A DNA stretch of 64,000 nt from Marinobacter sp. ANT_B65 (GTDB lineage: Bacteria > Pseudomonadota > Gammaproteobacteria > Pseudomonadales > Oleiphilaceae): assembly GCF_002407605.1 (NCBI RefSeq), contig NZ_NXGV01000004.1, positions 186,001 to 250,000 of the forward strand. Direction: 5' to 3'. The notes under the pieces were generated by a model. It made no database searches and was not told the DNA's origin. It saw nothing but the letters and a program-made list of their open reading frames with translations. Below, piece after piece: positions 18,486 through 27,079 of the stretch; the first letter of the stretch is position 1; the number at the start of each line of letters is the position of its first letter. The position numbers and the translations under genes were made by a program.

Positions 18486-19079
18486 TCAATAATTAGCTGT
18501 TTTGCTGACCAGATCCTGAACGGATGCATAGCCGGTTTCCAACGCATTAAACAAGCTTTCCAACTGCTCTCTCGAATTCACCAGACCTTTGGCCCGCACC
18601 GTACCCTGCTCGTCCAGCAACACGGCGAAAGGCAAACGGGAGACCCGGTAAGTCACTCCAAGATGTTCAGACAGCACATAAGGAAAACCTTCCAGACCCT
18701 GGGCCGCAATCAGTTGCTCGTGCCGTGGCTGATCCCCGTCACTTGCTAAAACCACAGACAGCCAGCTGGACTCCGATTTCTGAATCGACTTGAGTGCCGG
18801 CACCAGCTTTTTACAGATGGGGCAGGTCGGAGAGAGGAAGAAAACCAGAGTGTGCGTTTTGGACGGATTGCCAATGCTCACTTTGCCTCCGGTAAGGCTG
18901 TCCAGATCAAAAACAGGGGAGGTTTCCCCGATTTTGGGACCACTGTCGTTGATCATGGCTCCTACAGGAGCAACCCGCTCGTGGAGAATGCCGATCTGAC
19001 GGGCCAGCACAAAAAAGCCGAGAATCAGCCCTGCCACCATCACAACCAGCAACGCAACGGTAAAAGATAGAATTGCCAC
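18486..19079 (-). CDS. aauD: Amine dehydrogenase maturation protein MauD-like
   Basis: Membrane-anchored thioredoxin-fold protein (197 aa) with one N-terminal helix (about 4-26) and the redox motif CPIC in FFLSPTCPICKKLVPALK. MauD/AauD is needed to form the disulfides of the light chain in the periplasm. GTG start at 19079, with GAGGG upstream. It is 17 bp before the light chain and 18 bp after MauE. Confidence 0.9.
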   Translation of the reverse strand: MAILSFTVALLVVMVAGLILGFFVLARQIGILHERVAPVGAMINDSGPKIGETSPVFDLDSLTGGKVSIGNPSKTHTLVFFLSPTCPICKKLVPALKSIQKSESSWLSVVLASDGDQPRHEQLIAAQGLEGFPYVLSEHLGVTYRVSRLPFAVLLDEQGTVRAKGLVNSREQLESLFNALETGYASVQDLVSKTANY

Positions 19080-19097
19080 AGAATTACCCTCTGAAAT

Positions 19098-19634
19098 TCA
19101 TGATTTGCTTTGAGCCACTAGCATGCGGTGGTTTTCGGCCAGTTTTCCAAACAGGTTGTAGATCAGCCAAAGCCCGATGCCAGCGAGCAGTGCCACAAAG
19201 AGCGCTGTTACTGCGACTCCCTGCACACCCTGCAGAGCTACCATCACCGCCAGACTGGCCAGCGCCAGATTGCGCAGTACCAGCAACCAGGACACCGGGT
19301 GGGACGAACCACCACAACCACATTCGATCTCGGCCCGGCCCCGGAACAGACTGACTGCCATGGCTGCAGCGTAAAGCAACAGCAAGGCCGCCAGTCCCGT
19401 CGCGCCCAGAGATGACGTAGCAGGATAGAGCAGCAACAGCACGAACAGCCCCTCGGCCAGAATCAGTGTGTTAGCCGCGGTTCCGGCAACCCACTCCGGA
19501 AGCAACCGGTAATTGATGACATATCCCAGAAACCGGCCGTAATCCGAAACCTTATGCCAGGCAGCATGAGCAAACAGCAGAGCCAGCAGCACCGTGGTTG
19601 TCAGTACGGTCATATCCAAAAGTTCCTGGGCCAT
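19098..19634 (-). CDS. aauE: Amine dehydrogenase maturation membrane protein MauE-like
   Basis: Membrane protein of 178 aa with about five helices and a short cysteine cluster, ECGCGG, between the third and fourth. MauE/AauE acts with MauD in light-chain maturation. ATG 19634 has GGAG 8 nt upstream and lies 2 bp after the heavy-chain stop; longer in-frame starts would overlap that gene. Confidence 0.9.
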   Translation of the reverse strand: MAQELLDMTVLTTTVLLALLFAHAAWHKVSDYGRFLGYVINYRLLPEWVAGTAANTLILAEGLFVLLLLYPATSSLGATGLAALLLLYAAAMAVSLFRGRAEIECGCGGSSHPVSWLLVLRNLALASLAVMVALQGVQGVAVTALFVALLAGIGLWLIYNLFGKLAENHRMLVAQSKS

Positions 19635-19636
19635 GA

Positions 19637-20782
19637 TCAAGACTCCGTCAATGAGAAAATGGCCCAACCACCTACGCCTTCAACGGAATGGGTTTCTTCC
19701 AGGGTAAAGCCCGCGTCTGCCTTTACTTCATAACGGTAAAGCATGCCGTCTTCATCAAGACCAAACAGAACCGGCTGCTCACCATCAGTCACAGACAGCG
19801 ACACCAGATGTTTGACTTCTGTGCGACCCAGCACCTTGCCGCTCTCCAGACTTACAGCCCAGACTTCCTCTGCGCCGTTTTTATGGCTGCCGTTGTATGG
19901 CTCGGAATGCATGGTGATAAACATCACATCATGAGCTTCGTTGTATGCAACCACATCCACACCACCGGGTGCCCATGGCTCTTTCACGTCCTTGGTGAAG
20001 GAACGCTTGCTGATTAAACTGGGCGCCTTGTCACTATCGGATATCTGGTAGACATTCCCGAAAAAGGAGACAAACAGAAGGTCATCGCCAGCCCGCTTAC
20101 CCACGATGTAAACCGGATCCTGGTCGGGATCAAAGATTTTTTCACTACTCTCCGGCGAGCCGAACTGACCATCGGAACCTAAAGAGAAGCTCTGGAAGCG
20201 CCCGTCACCACAGGCAGTCGTGAACTTCACGGAATCCGCTGCGGGGAAGACGCCATAGCAACCAGGTATAGGAACTTCCTGCAGCACACTGCCATCCTTC
20301 AAGTCCACTACCGTTACAGACGTCGCAGGTGTAGCGTTTTGCACAAAGGCGTAATGATCGTCGTAGGAAATCGCCAGAATTGCATTAGACGGTGCCACCT
20401 GAGCGGCTTTATCGGGCACCACTACTTCCTGGAGAAGGGTCAGAGTAGGAACATCAAATTCCTGAACCACAGACTCTGTTGGCCCATAGGTGATTCGTTT
20501 TGCGTAATGAGACAAGCTGTAAAGGCGGGTAAAATCGCTATTCGCGGCCATCTGGCCGACGATGCCGAAACTCAGATTTCCTTTCACACTGAGATCGTCT
20601 CTGGACAGAACCACAGTCTGGCTTGCGCCATCCCAACTCTGATCCAGAACAAACAGATTTGGGCCAGGCTGAATCTGCTCTTCAACCGTCAGCATTTCTG
20701 GCTCAAATGTATCCGCAGCCTGCACCGTTCCTGAAAGCAGAACGCTTGCCAGCGCAGCGAGGGCCAACCTTGAGCTGTGCAT
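19637..20782 (-). CDS. aauB: Aralkylamine dehydrogenase heavy chain
   Basis: Periplasmic beta-propeller large subunit (381 aa) that clamps the TTQ light chain in an alpha2beta2 enzyme oxidising primary amines to aldehydes and ammonia. A Sec signal ends GTVQA before ADTFEP. The GCYGVFPAADSVKFTTACGDG segment carries the conserved cysteine pair, and SYDDHYAFVQNATPATSVTVVDL is typical of MauB/AauB. ATG 20782 has GGAGG 7 nt upstream. It is first in the aauBEDA-cytochrome operon, behind a sigma-54 type promoter. Confidence 0.92.
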   Translation of the reverse strand: MHSSRLALAALASVLLSGTVQAADTFEPEMLTVEEQIQPGPNLFVLDQSWDGASQTVVLSRDDLSVKGNLSFGIVGQMAANSDFTRLYSLSHYAKRITYGPTESVVQEFDVPTLTLLQEVVVPDKAAQVAPSNAILAISYDDHYAFVQNATPATSVTVVDLKDGSVLQEVPIPGCYGVFPAADSVKFTTACGDGRFQSFSLGSDGQFGSPESSEKIFDPDQDPVYIVGKRAGDDLLFVSFFGNVYQISDSDKAPSLISKRSFTKDVKEPWAPGGVDVVAYNEAHDVMFITMHSEPYNGSHKNGAEEVWAVSLESGKVLGRTEVKHLVSLSVTDGEQPVLFGLDEDGMLYRYEVKADAGFTLEETHSVEGVGGWAIFSLTES

Positions 20783-20837
20783 ATTAAACCTCCGAATGTA
20801 TTTAAGGGGGCGTTGATACGCTCCTGATACGGAGATT

Positions 20838-20853
20838 TGCATAAGGTATGCCA
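20838..20853 (-). promoter_or_regulatory. Sigma-54 (-24/-12) promoter of the aau operon
   Basis: On the minus strand TGGCATACCTTATGCA fits TGGCAYR-N4-TTGCW with one mismatch; GG and GC are exactly 10 bases apart. It ends 55 bp before the aauB start. No sigma-54 activator gene lies next to the cluster in this window. The rest of the 300-bp gap (20783-21082) holds nothing coding that I can see. Confidence 0.65.
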
Positions 20854-21044
20854 TTTCGGGGATTTTTACGGAGCCCCCGTTTTATTGGCCATGAAACAGC
20901 CATCATGGTCAATTTGCGAACAGAAGCGGGCAAATACGCCCTGAAGTGCAGCTCTGTATTCCCGGGACTCTGCACCAAAACAGCCACACAGGAGCCAAAA
21001 GAGTGCAAGACAATATTGAGCTAGCTATCCAAAACAAGGCAGTA

Positions 21045-21073
21045 GCTGCCCGTCCAGACGTGATACGGGCAGC
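21045..21073 (-). terminator. Hairpin after the amidohydrolase operon
   Basis: GCTGCCCGT and ACGGGCAGC form a perfect 9-bp stem around an 11-nt loop, 9 bp beyond the amidohydrolase stop on the minus strand. A short TTGTTTTGG follows, so termination could be intrinsic but weak. Confidence 0.6.
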
Positions 21074-21082
21074 CGGAAAAAC

Positions 21083-22174
21083 CTAGCGGGCGGAGCGGCG
21101 GGCAATCAATGCAAATGGGCCGCCACCCGGTGGCCCCTGATGCTCAGCACCACCGGATACATAGATCATCGGGTTGCAAGCGGCAGCAGCCAGCACTGCA
21201 CCAACAACAGAGCGGGCGTGACGGGTATGATTGATGTCTGAATCGTCCAGCATGGTGTTGCGATACCCGCGCACGCGGCCACCGGGATCGGCTTCAGCTT
21301 TTGCAAGTATCTGGACAATTTCGAAACCTTCCGGTGCAAGTGCCCGGGCACTCGCGGACGCTCGCTCAAGCACACCTGAATCCAGCGCATCCGTCATAAC
21401 GTCGTGGCATATAAACAGATCACCTTCAGACGCGGGGGAATTGCCCAATACAACCACCTCACAGTAGTCCAGCTCTGCGCCTGCCGACGCGGAGGCAACA
21501 GCCGAGTATCTCTGGAAATCCGTGCAGTTGAGCCCGGCCGCAGCAGCCGCATCTGTAAATCCGCTTTCGCCGAGCCCTATCGCAATACCAAGTGCAGAAG
21601 CGCCCCTGGAGTAGCCCATGGATTTATAGGTTTCGGTAGTGATAGTCGCCCCGTCATTATCTGCGAAATCGGAGGACACCAGCAGCGGGCACTTTACCTG
21701 CACAAAATGAACGTCTGCAGGGTCGGTAATGCCGGCGTCGCTCATAGCCGCCAGGGTAGCCTCGGATACCAGGCGGATCTGTTCTTCCCGTCCCAGAGCT
21801 GCGGGGGTGATCACCGGTGTTTTTGCGACACCGGCAGCAAAGGCCTTTTCCCCGTCGGTGCGGAGGTTATCCACCGACGCCCTTCCCGAACGGCTGATAA
21901 CCGTCAGATGAGGGCTCAAAACACCTTCAGTTCCCCCGGACATGACCATGGAAATGGCCGATGCCTTCTCTGCGCCAAGATATTCCCGGAACAGCGCCTT
22001 CAGCTCACTGGCCATGTACGCACGGGTGAAATCGTTCACGCAGCCATTACCTTCGGTCTTTCCAAGTATGGCAATAACCTCGCTGGCTCGTATGTCGCTG
22101 TTTTCGATAGCCAGGCGGAGCCTGCTCACGTCGCCTGGATGATCAATCGGGATAGTATGGACATGACAGTGCAT
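21083..22174 (-). CDS. Ring-opening amidohydrolase (cyanuric acid hydrolase / barbiturase family)
   Basis: Hydrolyses a cyclic amide (363 aa). The three-repeat architecture of the family is visible, each repeat with a Lys-Ser pair: K39 (GKTEGNG) with S79 (SGGTEG), K161 (VKCPLL) with S230 (SASAGAE), and K292 with S340 (SGGAEHQGPPGGGP). Conserved SMGYSRGASALGIA lies between. Members open cyanuric acid or barbiturate; which one applies cannot be decided by eye. It overlaps the ABC permease gene by one base and is the last gene of the operon. No biuret, allophanate or ureidomalonate hydrolase is nearby. Confidence 0.92.
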   Translation of the reverse strand: MHCHVHTIPIDHPGDVSRLRLAIENSDIRASEVIAILGKTEGNGCVNDFTRAYMASELKALFREYLGAEKASAISMVMSGGTEGVLSPHLTVISRSGRASVDNLRTDGEKAFAAGVAKTPVITPAALGREEQIRLVSEATLAAMSDAGITDPADVHFVQVKCPLLVSSDFADNDGATITTETYKSMGYSRGASALGIAIGLGESGFTDAAAAAGLNCTDFQRYSAVASASAGAELDYCEVVVLGNSPASEGDLFICHDVMTDALDSGVLERASASARALAPEGFEIVQILAKAEADPGGRVRGYRNTMLDDSDINHTRHARSVVGAVLAAAACNPMIYVSGGAEHQGPPGGGPFALIARRSAR

Positions 22175-22959
22175 CAGTCAGCTCCTTCCTGCTGCCAGAA
22201 AATAAAATGGCGATCAATCGCCTCAAGAATCCAGAAAAATGTCAGCCCGATGAAAGCGGCAGCGAAAATGGCGGAGAACATAACGTCGGTATCCAGATGG
22301 TACGACGACACCAGAACCACATATCCCAGCCCGGCGTTTGCACCAACAAACTCACCAACAATCGCACCTACAACCGCCAGTGAACTGGAAATTTTCAGTG
22401 CAGACATGACATACGGGAGGCTGGCAGGCAGCCGTAACTTCCAGAATATTTCCCGCCGGCTGGCCTGATAGGTCCGGAAAAGCTCATCACTCTCGGCGTC
22501 GATGGATCGCAAGCCCTTCACACTGTTGATCAACACAGGAAAGAAACAGATCAGAGCTGATGCAGCAATCTTGGAAGCCATACCTGTGCCCAGCCACACC
22601 ACCAGCAATGGCGCCAGCGCCACCAAGGGTGTTGTTTTAAGGGCAATAGCCACGGGGAAAAGGCTCAACTCGACAGGCCGGAAATGCACAAACATTACAG
22701 CGACAAAAAAGCCGGCAATGTTTGCAATCAGAAAACCCCACAAGGTCTCCTGAAGAGTTACCCATGTATGGTTAATCAGGTCCGAATCCATGGCATCAAG
22801 CACATCCGACGGTGCCGGTAGCATATAGGCCGGGATTTTGAAGATATCGACAGATACTTCCCAGGCCACAAGTAGCAGGCTGATAAACACCAGCGGGTAC
22901 AGCAGTGCGTCATAACGCCTGAGAATCCCGGGGCGCGGTCGTTTGGATACATCAGTCAT
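22174..22959 (-). CDS. ABC permease (NitT/TauT-type)
   Basis: Single-domain inner-membrane permease of 261 aa with about six helices and the EAA-type loop FRTYQASRREIFWKLRLPASLPYVMSALKIS. It belongs to the SsuC/TauC/ThiX-like group. ATG 22959 overlaps the end of the ATPase gene by 8 bp, and the stop overlaps the amidohydrolase start (TGATG), so the four genes are translationally coupled. Confidence 0.9.
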   Translation of the reverse strand: MTDVSKRPRPGILRRYDALLYPLVFISLLLVAWEVSVDIFKIPAYMLPAPSDVLDAMDSDLINHTWVTLQETLWGFLIANIAGFFVAVMFVHFRPVELSLFPVAIALKTTPLVALAPLLVVWLGTGMASKIAASALICFFPVLINSVKGLRSIDAESDELFRTYQASRREIFWKLRLPASLPYVMSALKISSSLAVVGAIVGEFVGANAGLGYVVLVSSYHLDTDVMFSAIFAAAFIGLTFFWILEAIDRHFIFWQQEGAD

Positions 22960-23785
22960 CACGTTGCAGCTCCCTTCGCAGCCTGGCAATTGTCTGTTGA
23001 TAAGCCTCGGTCTCTTCAACGCTGACAAAACCGGCACTTCGGGGCTTGGGTAGCGGCACGTCAATAATCGTACTTATCCCCGCAGGGCGACTGCTCAGCA
23101 CTACCACCCGGTCAGACAAGCTGACCGCTTCGTGCAGCGAATGAGTAACCATGACAATGCTCTTGAGTCCGTTTGCCCGGTTTTCCCAGAGCCTGAGCAG
23201 CTCCAGATTCAGCGTGTTCCGGGTCATTTCGTCGAGCGCCCCGAAAGGCTCATCCATCAGGAGCAGTTCCGGTTCAGCCGCCAGTGTGCGGGCAAGTGCC
23301 ACACGCTGCTGCATGCCTCCGGATAGTTGTTTTGGATAATAGTTGGCATAAGAGAGCAGCCCGACTAGTTCGAGTGCGGCCTCGGCCTTACCCCTGCGAA
23401 GGCTCTGCGGCGTCTTTTGTGGTCCCAGGGAGAGGCTCAGTTCCACATTTCCACGAATGGTAAGCCAGGGCATAAGAACCGGTTTCTGGAAGGCCATGCC
23501 ACGGCGCGGCCGGACCTCCGGAAATATCACCTTGCCAGCACCGGATCTGTCATCAGCATCCGGCTTCAGCAGTTCAAGCATCAGCCTGAGCGTAGTGGAT
23601 TTCCCGCAACCGCTGGGGCCGATAATGGATACGAACTCGCCCTTCCTGATATCCAGATCGATATTGCGCAATATGTGCGTATCGTTCAGGGTGAGGCTGC
23701 AGTTTTGCAGGGTCAGGAGCGGATCCCCCGCCAAGGCGTTTCCACCCGGGGAATCCGCCGAGGCCTGTATGGCTGACGATTGCAT
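22952..23785 (-). CDS. ABC ATPase (NitT/TauT-type)
   Basis: ATP-binding subunit of 277 aa with Walker A GPSGCGKST, Q-loop AFQKPVLMPWLT, signature LSGGMQQRVALARTL, Walker B LLLMDEPFGALDE and H-loop VTHSLHEA. The start overlaps the binding-protein stop (TAATG). It powers import of the heterocycle probably opened by the downstream amidohydrolase. Confidence 0.93.
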   Translation of the reverse strand: MQSSAIQASADSPGGNALAGDPLLTLQNCSLTLNDTHILRNIDLDIRKGEFVSIIGPSGCGKSTTLRLMLELLKPDADDRSGAGKVIFPEVRPRRGMAFQKPVLMPWLTIRGNVELSLSLGPQKTPQSLRRGKAEAALELVGLLSYANYYPKQLSGGMQQRVALARTLAAEPELLLMDEPFGALDEMTRNTLNLELLRLWENRANGLKSIVMVTHSLHEAVSLSDRVVVLSSRPAGISTIIDVPLPKPRSAGFVSVEETEAYQQTIARLRRELQRDD

Positions 23786-24783
23786 TATTTGCTCTGTTCC
23801 AGGAATTCATTTGTGTAGACGTTTTCGATTTCCTGTTTCTCGTCCAGGAACTCAAGGGATAGCAACTGCTCCTGAAGATTCTGCCAAGCCATCCGGGTCA
23901 TACTGCCCAGTGGAGGCTGCTCAGGGGCAAGCAGAGGAATACTGGCATTCATCATCGCCAGCTCGTGCTCAAAGCTCAGCTTGTCGCTGTATTTGAGACC
24001 GAAACGGGCAACTTCTTCCGGATTCTCCAGGGCGTAGGCCCAGCCCCGGAAACTTGCACGGACAAATGCTTCCACCATTGCAGGATCAGACTCGATAAGG
24101 TCATTGCGGGCAAAGAGCGTATCGGCGTAGAAGTTGATGCCGTAGTCCGCAGGTGAAATCACATTAACGTCGTGCCCCTTTTCCTGCACTGAGATCACTT
24201 CGTTAATCACATAACCAGGCCAGGCCTGAACCTGACCATTCAGGAAGGGGCTAAGGTCGTATTTTATTGGCATTTCCCTTATCGCGGACTTGTCCAGACC
24301 CGCTGCCTGAACCATTGCGCGGTAGGTCAACTCCTCATTTCCACCCAGCTTTACACCCACCAGCTGTCCTTCAAGATCCGCAAGCGTCTCAATGCCCGAA
24401 TCCGCCATCGCGAACAGAGCAAACGGTGTTTTCCGGTAGACCGCCCCTACCGCTGTGATCGGTACACCTTTTCCGCTGGCAAGCAGGATCTGATCAGCAC
24501 CGGTAATGCCGAAGTCTTCACTGCCGGATGCAACCATTTGCACTGCCGGGAAGTCGACACCGCCTGGGCGGATCTCAACATTCAACCCCGCCTCTTCATA
24601 AAAACCTTTCTCTTTTGCAGCATAGAATCCTGCGAACTGAGCTTGATGCACCCATTTAAGCCTGAGTGTCACGTCTTTCAGGTCGCTTGCGGCTGCAGCC
24701 TGGGAAACCACTGCGAACATCAATGTCAGCCACATCATAAAGATCGGCCTTACTGCACCTGCGGTCATTCGGTCGTTTTTCAT
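23785..24783 (-). CDS. ABC substrate-binding protein (NMT1/THI5-like)
   Basis: Periplasmic receptor of 332 aa with a Sec signal ending near AAAA before SDLKDV. RLKWVHQAQFAGFYAAKEKGFYEEAGL is the classic NMT1/THI5-like N-terminus; relatives bind pyrimidine or thiamine precursors, which fits a barbiturate- or triazine-like ligand. First gene of the coupled importer-amidohydrolase operon, divergent from the LysR gene. Confidence 0.88.
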   Translation of the reverse strand: MKNDRMTAGAVRPIFMMWLTLMFAVVSQAAAASDLKDVTLRLKWVHQAQFAGFYAAKEKGFYEEAGLNVEIRPGGVDFPAVQMVASGSEDFGITGADQILLASGKGVPITAVGAVYRKTPFALFAMADSGIETLADLEGQLVGVKLGGNEELTYRAMVQAAGLDKSAIREMPIKYDLSPFLNGQVQAWPGYVINEVISVQEKGHDVNVISPADYGINFYADTLFARNDLIESDPAMVEAFVRASFRGWAYALENPEEVARFGLKYSDKLSFEHELAMMNASIPLLAPEQPPLGSMTRMAWQNLQEQLLSLEFLDEKQEIENVYTNEFLEQSK

Positions 24784-24848
24784 ATTTGCCTCTCATGTGC
24801 GACGGGAATCGATTCAATCAATGCAACGATAGTGATTCAGGAGTGAGC

Positions 24849-24876
24849 TTGACAAGCGACCATTTAAGCTCATAGT
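24849..24876 (+). promoter_or_regulatory. Possible sigma-70 promoter for the LysR gene
   Basis: TTGACA at 24849-24854 is followed after 16 bp by CATAGT (24871-24876, 4 of 6 to TATAAT). It lies in the 176-bp divergent region between the LysR gene and the importer operon. The -35 is perfect, the -10 mediocre. Confidence 0.35.
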
Positions 24877-24959
24877 GATGCCCAAAAGGCATCGCATTTC
24901 AAATACCTCGATCCGAGCGCACCAGACACAGGTGCCAGCCGCAAAGGGAGACGTTCAGC

Positions 24960-25874
24960 GTGCAGCACACCCGTTATCTTCACTACGTTGACGAAGTGGC
25001 CAGAGCCGGCTCAATTCGCAAAGCTGCGGAGCGCCTGAACATAGTCTCCTCGGCGGTCAACCGTCGAATTCTCGACATTGAACGTGAGGTAGGCGCGCAG
25101 CTTTTTGAGCGCTTGCCACGAGGCGTCAGGCTGACGTCGGCAGGTGAAATTTTTATCGTCTATGCTCGCAGCCAAATGGCGGAAGCTGAACGGATGCGCT
25201 CGGAAGTCGAGGCCCTGAACGGCCTCAGGCGAGGGGAAGTCAGGCTGGCGGTGATTGAAGCCGCGAGCGCAGATTTTCTCCCGCGCCTGATCGCAGATTT
25301 TCAACGCAGATACCCAAAAGTCGCCTTTAGAACAACGGTCTGCGGCAGGGAAGAGGTTATGCAACGGGTGTTGAACTTTGAAGCCGATCTCGGACTGGCA
25401 TTGAACCCGCCAGCAGAAGCCAAATTCCGACCCTTAATCGTAGTAGAGCAGCGGGTCAAAGCCCTGGTGGCAGCCGATCACCCCCTCACCCTCCAGAAAT
25501 CAGTGAGGGTTCTGGACTGTCTGGACTACCCCGTGGCCCTGCCCGCGTCGTCGTTGGGAGGCCGGGTGCTGCTGAACACCTTTCTGGCCAATTCATCGAT
25601 CAGTATCGAACCCGCTCTTGAGTCGAATTCGTATGAAATGATGCGGAACTTCGCCAGACTGGCGGGCGGCGTGTGTTTCCAGGTAGACATCGGCATTTCA
25701 TCCCGCAGCGGGTCCGATGACGCCCGGCTGTCGAATGACCTCGTGGCATTGCCGCTCACCGACAGTCGGCTACCGGTGGGAAAGCTGGTGATGGGAATGC
25801 ATCACGACCGGGCCCTGCCTGTCGCCGCCGCAAAATTTGCTCAGGAAATGGAACTGGCTCTTTCGGCCTTTTAG
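24960..25874 (+). CDS. LysR-type regulator
   Basis: LysR family activator (304 aa): winged HTH at about 5-65 (YVDEVARAGSIRKAAERLNI, VSSAVNRRILDIEREVGAQLFERLPRGVRLTSAG) and a periplasmic-binding-like effector domain from about 90. Divergent transcription from the amidohydrolase operon suggests it controls that operon in response to the heterocycle, as AtzR does for cyanuric acid genes. GTG 24960 follows GGGAG at 10 nt. Confidence 0.92.
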   Translation: MQHTRYLHYVDEVARAGSIRKAAERLNIVSSAVNRRILDIEREVGAQLFERLPRGVRLTSAGEIFIVYARSQMAEAERMRSEVEALNGLRRGEVRLAVIEAASADFLPRLIADFQRRYPKVAFRTTVCGREEVMQRVLNFEADLGLALNPPAEAKFRPLIVVEQRVKALVAADHPLTLQKSVRVLDCLDYPVALPASSLGGRVLLNTFLANSSISIEPALESNSYEMMRNFARLAGGVCFQVDIGISSRSGSDDARLSNDLVALPLTDSRLPVGKLVMGMHHDRALPVAAAKFAQEMELALSAF

Positions 25875-25915
25875 CAAATCGGCAGCTTGATTCGTGTAAG
25901 CATTCCTTGTCAGGT

Positions 25916-25973
25916 TTTGACAGCCACTTTCCTCTGATTTGCCATTGGATCGCTAAGTCTTGCGCAGGATACT
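25916..25973 (+). promoter_or_regulatory. AraC-type operator and promoter, site 1 (before lvaABC-like operon)
   Basis: Half-sites GACA (25919) and GCCATTGG (25941-25948) begin 22 bp apart. TTGGAT (25945-25950) serves as the -35 box and GATACT (25968-25973) as the -10, with a 17-bp spacer. The same layout recurs before three other operons. Activator binding at the -35 edge (class II) is expected. Confidence 0.72.
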
Positions 25974-26041
25974 GAATGAGGTCATGCCGCTAATGCGTGC
26001 TCTGCCTTTTTACAGTAGCCCATTCCGAAAAGAGCAAGACA

Positions 26042-27079
26042 ATGAAAACAATAACCCCCTCCGAGGCGGAATCGCAGCTTTGTGAGAGGCTGTTTCAGGT
26101 TACCCGACGGGTAGATCCGAACGTTACGGCCCTCACAGGTTTGTGTCGTCTTTCCGGCGGTGCAAATCAGGAAACCTGGTCCTTTACCGCACAAAGCCCG
26201 GCAGGCGAAACACCTATGATCCTGCGGCGCACCATGGCATCAGGTAAGCCGGCCACAAGCCCTGAGCCAGCCGCGATGTCCACAATGGCACTCGAAGCCT
26301 GCCTGCTCGGGCACGCCGCCAGCGCAGGGGTAGCTGTACCTCAGGTGCAGACAGTGCTGGAACCCGACGACGGCATCGGGGATGGCTTCCTTATGAATTT
26401 TGTAGCAGGTGAAACACTCGGTGGTCGAATTGTGCGAGATACTGCTTTTACCGGAGCCCGCAAGGTACTGGCTTACCAGTGTGGACAGGCTCTGGCGGCC
26501 ATCCATCAGATTCCCGTCGCGCCCCTCCCGGACCTTCCTGTACTGACGGCCATAGAAACCATTGATGGTTATCTGGCACAACATCGGGCCAGTGGCACCC
26601 TGCGCCCGGTATTTGAATTGGCATTTCAATGGCTTGGCAACAACCTCCCCTCCCCGCCGGAACAAAACGTACTGGTGCATGGCGATTTCCGCAACGGCAA
26701 CCTGATTGTCGGAGGAAAAGGCCTTCGTGCCGTGCTGGATTGGGAGCTCGCGCACCTGGGCGATCCGATGGAAGATCTCGGCTGGCTGTGCGTCAACTCC
26801 TGGCGCTTTGGGCGCACGGACCTTCCTGTAGGCGGGTTCGGTCATCGCAAGGACCTCATTGCTGGTTATGAAGCCGGCGGCGGATCCGTAGACATTGCTC
26901 GCGTACGTTTCTGGGAGGTTCTGGGCTGTCTCAAATGGGGAATTATGTGCCAGGGCATGGCAAGCGCACCGCCTGACGGCAAACCTCGTCGCGTCGAACG
27001 TGCAGCTATAGGTCGTCGCAGCTCCGAAACGGAAATCGACCTGCTGAATCTACTGGCCCCATGTGAAGGAGATAAATGA
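26042..27079 (+). CDS. Phosphotransferase (APH family), LvaA-like hydroxyacyl-CoA kinase
   Basis: Kinase-fold protein of 345 aa with the APH catalytic motif HGDFRNGN (213-220) and the metal-binding DWE (233-235). The next two genes are a small DUF6285-like protein and an acyl-CoA dehydrogenase, each overlapping by ATGA. That order is the same as lvaA-lvaB-lvaC of Pseudomonas putida levulinate catabolism, where LvaA phosphorylates the 4-hydroxyl of 4-hydroxyvaleryl-CoA. A kinase acting on a hydroxyacyl-CoA is therefore the leading inference. ATG 26042 is preferred over an in-frame upstream codon at 25997. Confidence 0.85.
   Translation: MKTITPSEAESQLCERLFQVTRRVDPNVTALTGLCRLSGGANQETWSFTAQSPAGETPMILRRTMASGKPATSPEPAAMSTMALEACLLGHAASAGVAVPQVQTVLEPDDGIGDGFLMNFVAGETLGGRIVRDTAFTGARKVLAYQCGQALAAIHQIPVAPLPDLPVLTAIETIDGYLAQHRASGTLRPVFELAFQWLGNNLPSPPEQNVLVHGDFRNGNLIVGGKGLRAVLDWELAHLGDPMEDLGWLCVNSWRFGRTDLPVGGFGHRKDLIAGYEAGGGSVDIARVRFWEVLGCLKWGIMCQGMASAPPDGKPRRVERAAIGRRSSETEIDLLNLLAPCEGDK

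Noticed and set aside
20855..20880. CGGGG/CCCCG repeat followed by TTTTATT as a plus-strand terminator
   Set aside because: No plus-strand gene ends before it, and the region lies between a minus-strand promoter and minus-strand gene; pairing is imperfect.
21404..22468. Open frame of 354 codons on the plus strand
   Set aside because: Antisense to the amidohydrolase and ABC permease, both strongly supported by motifs and by overlapping starts and stops.
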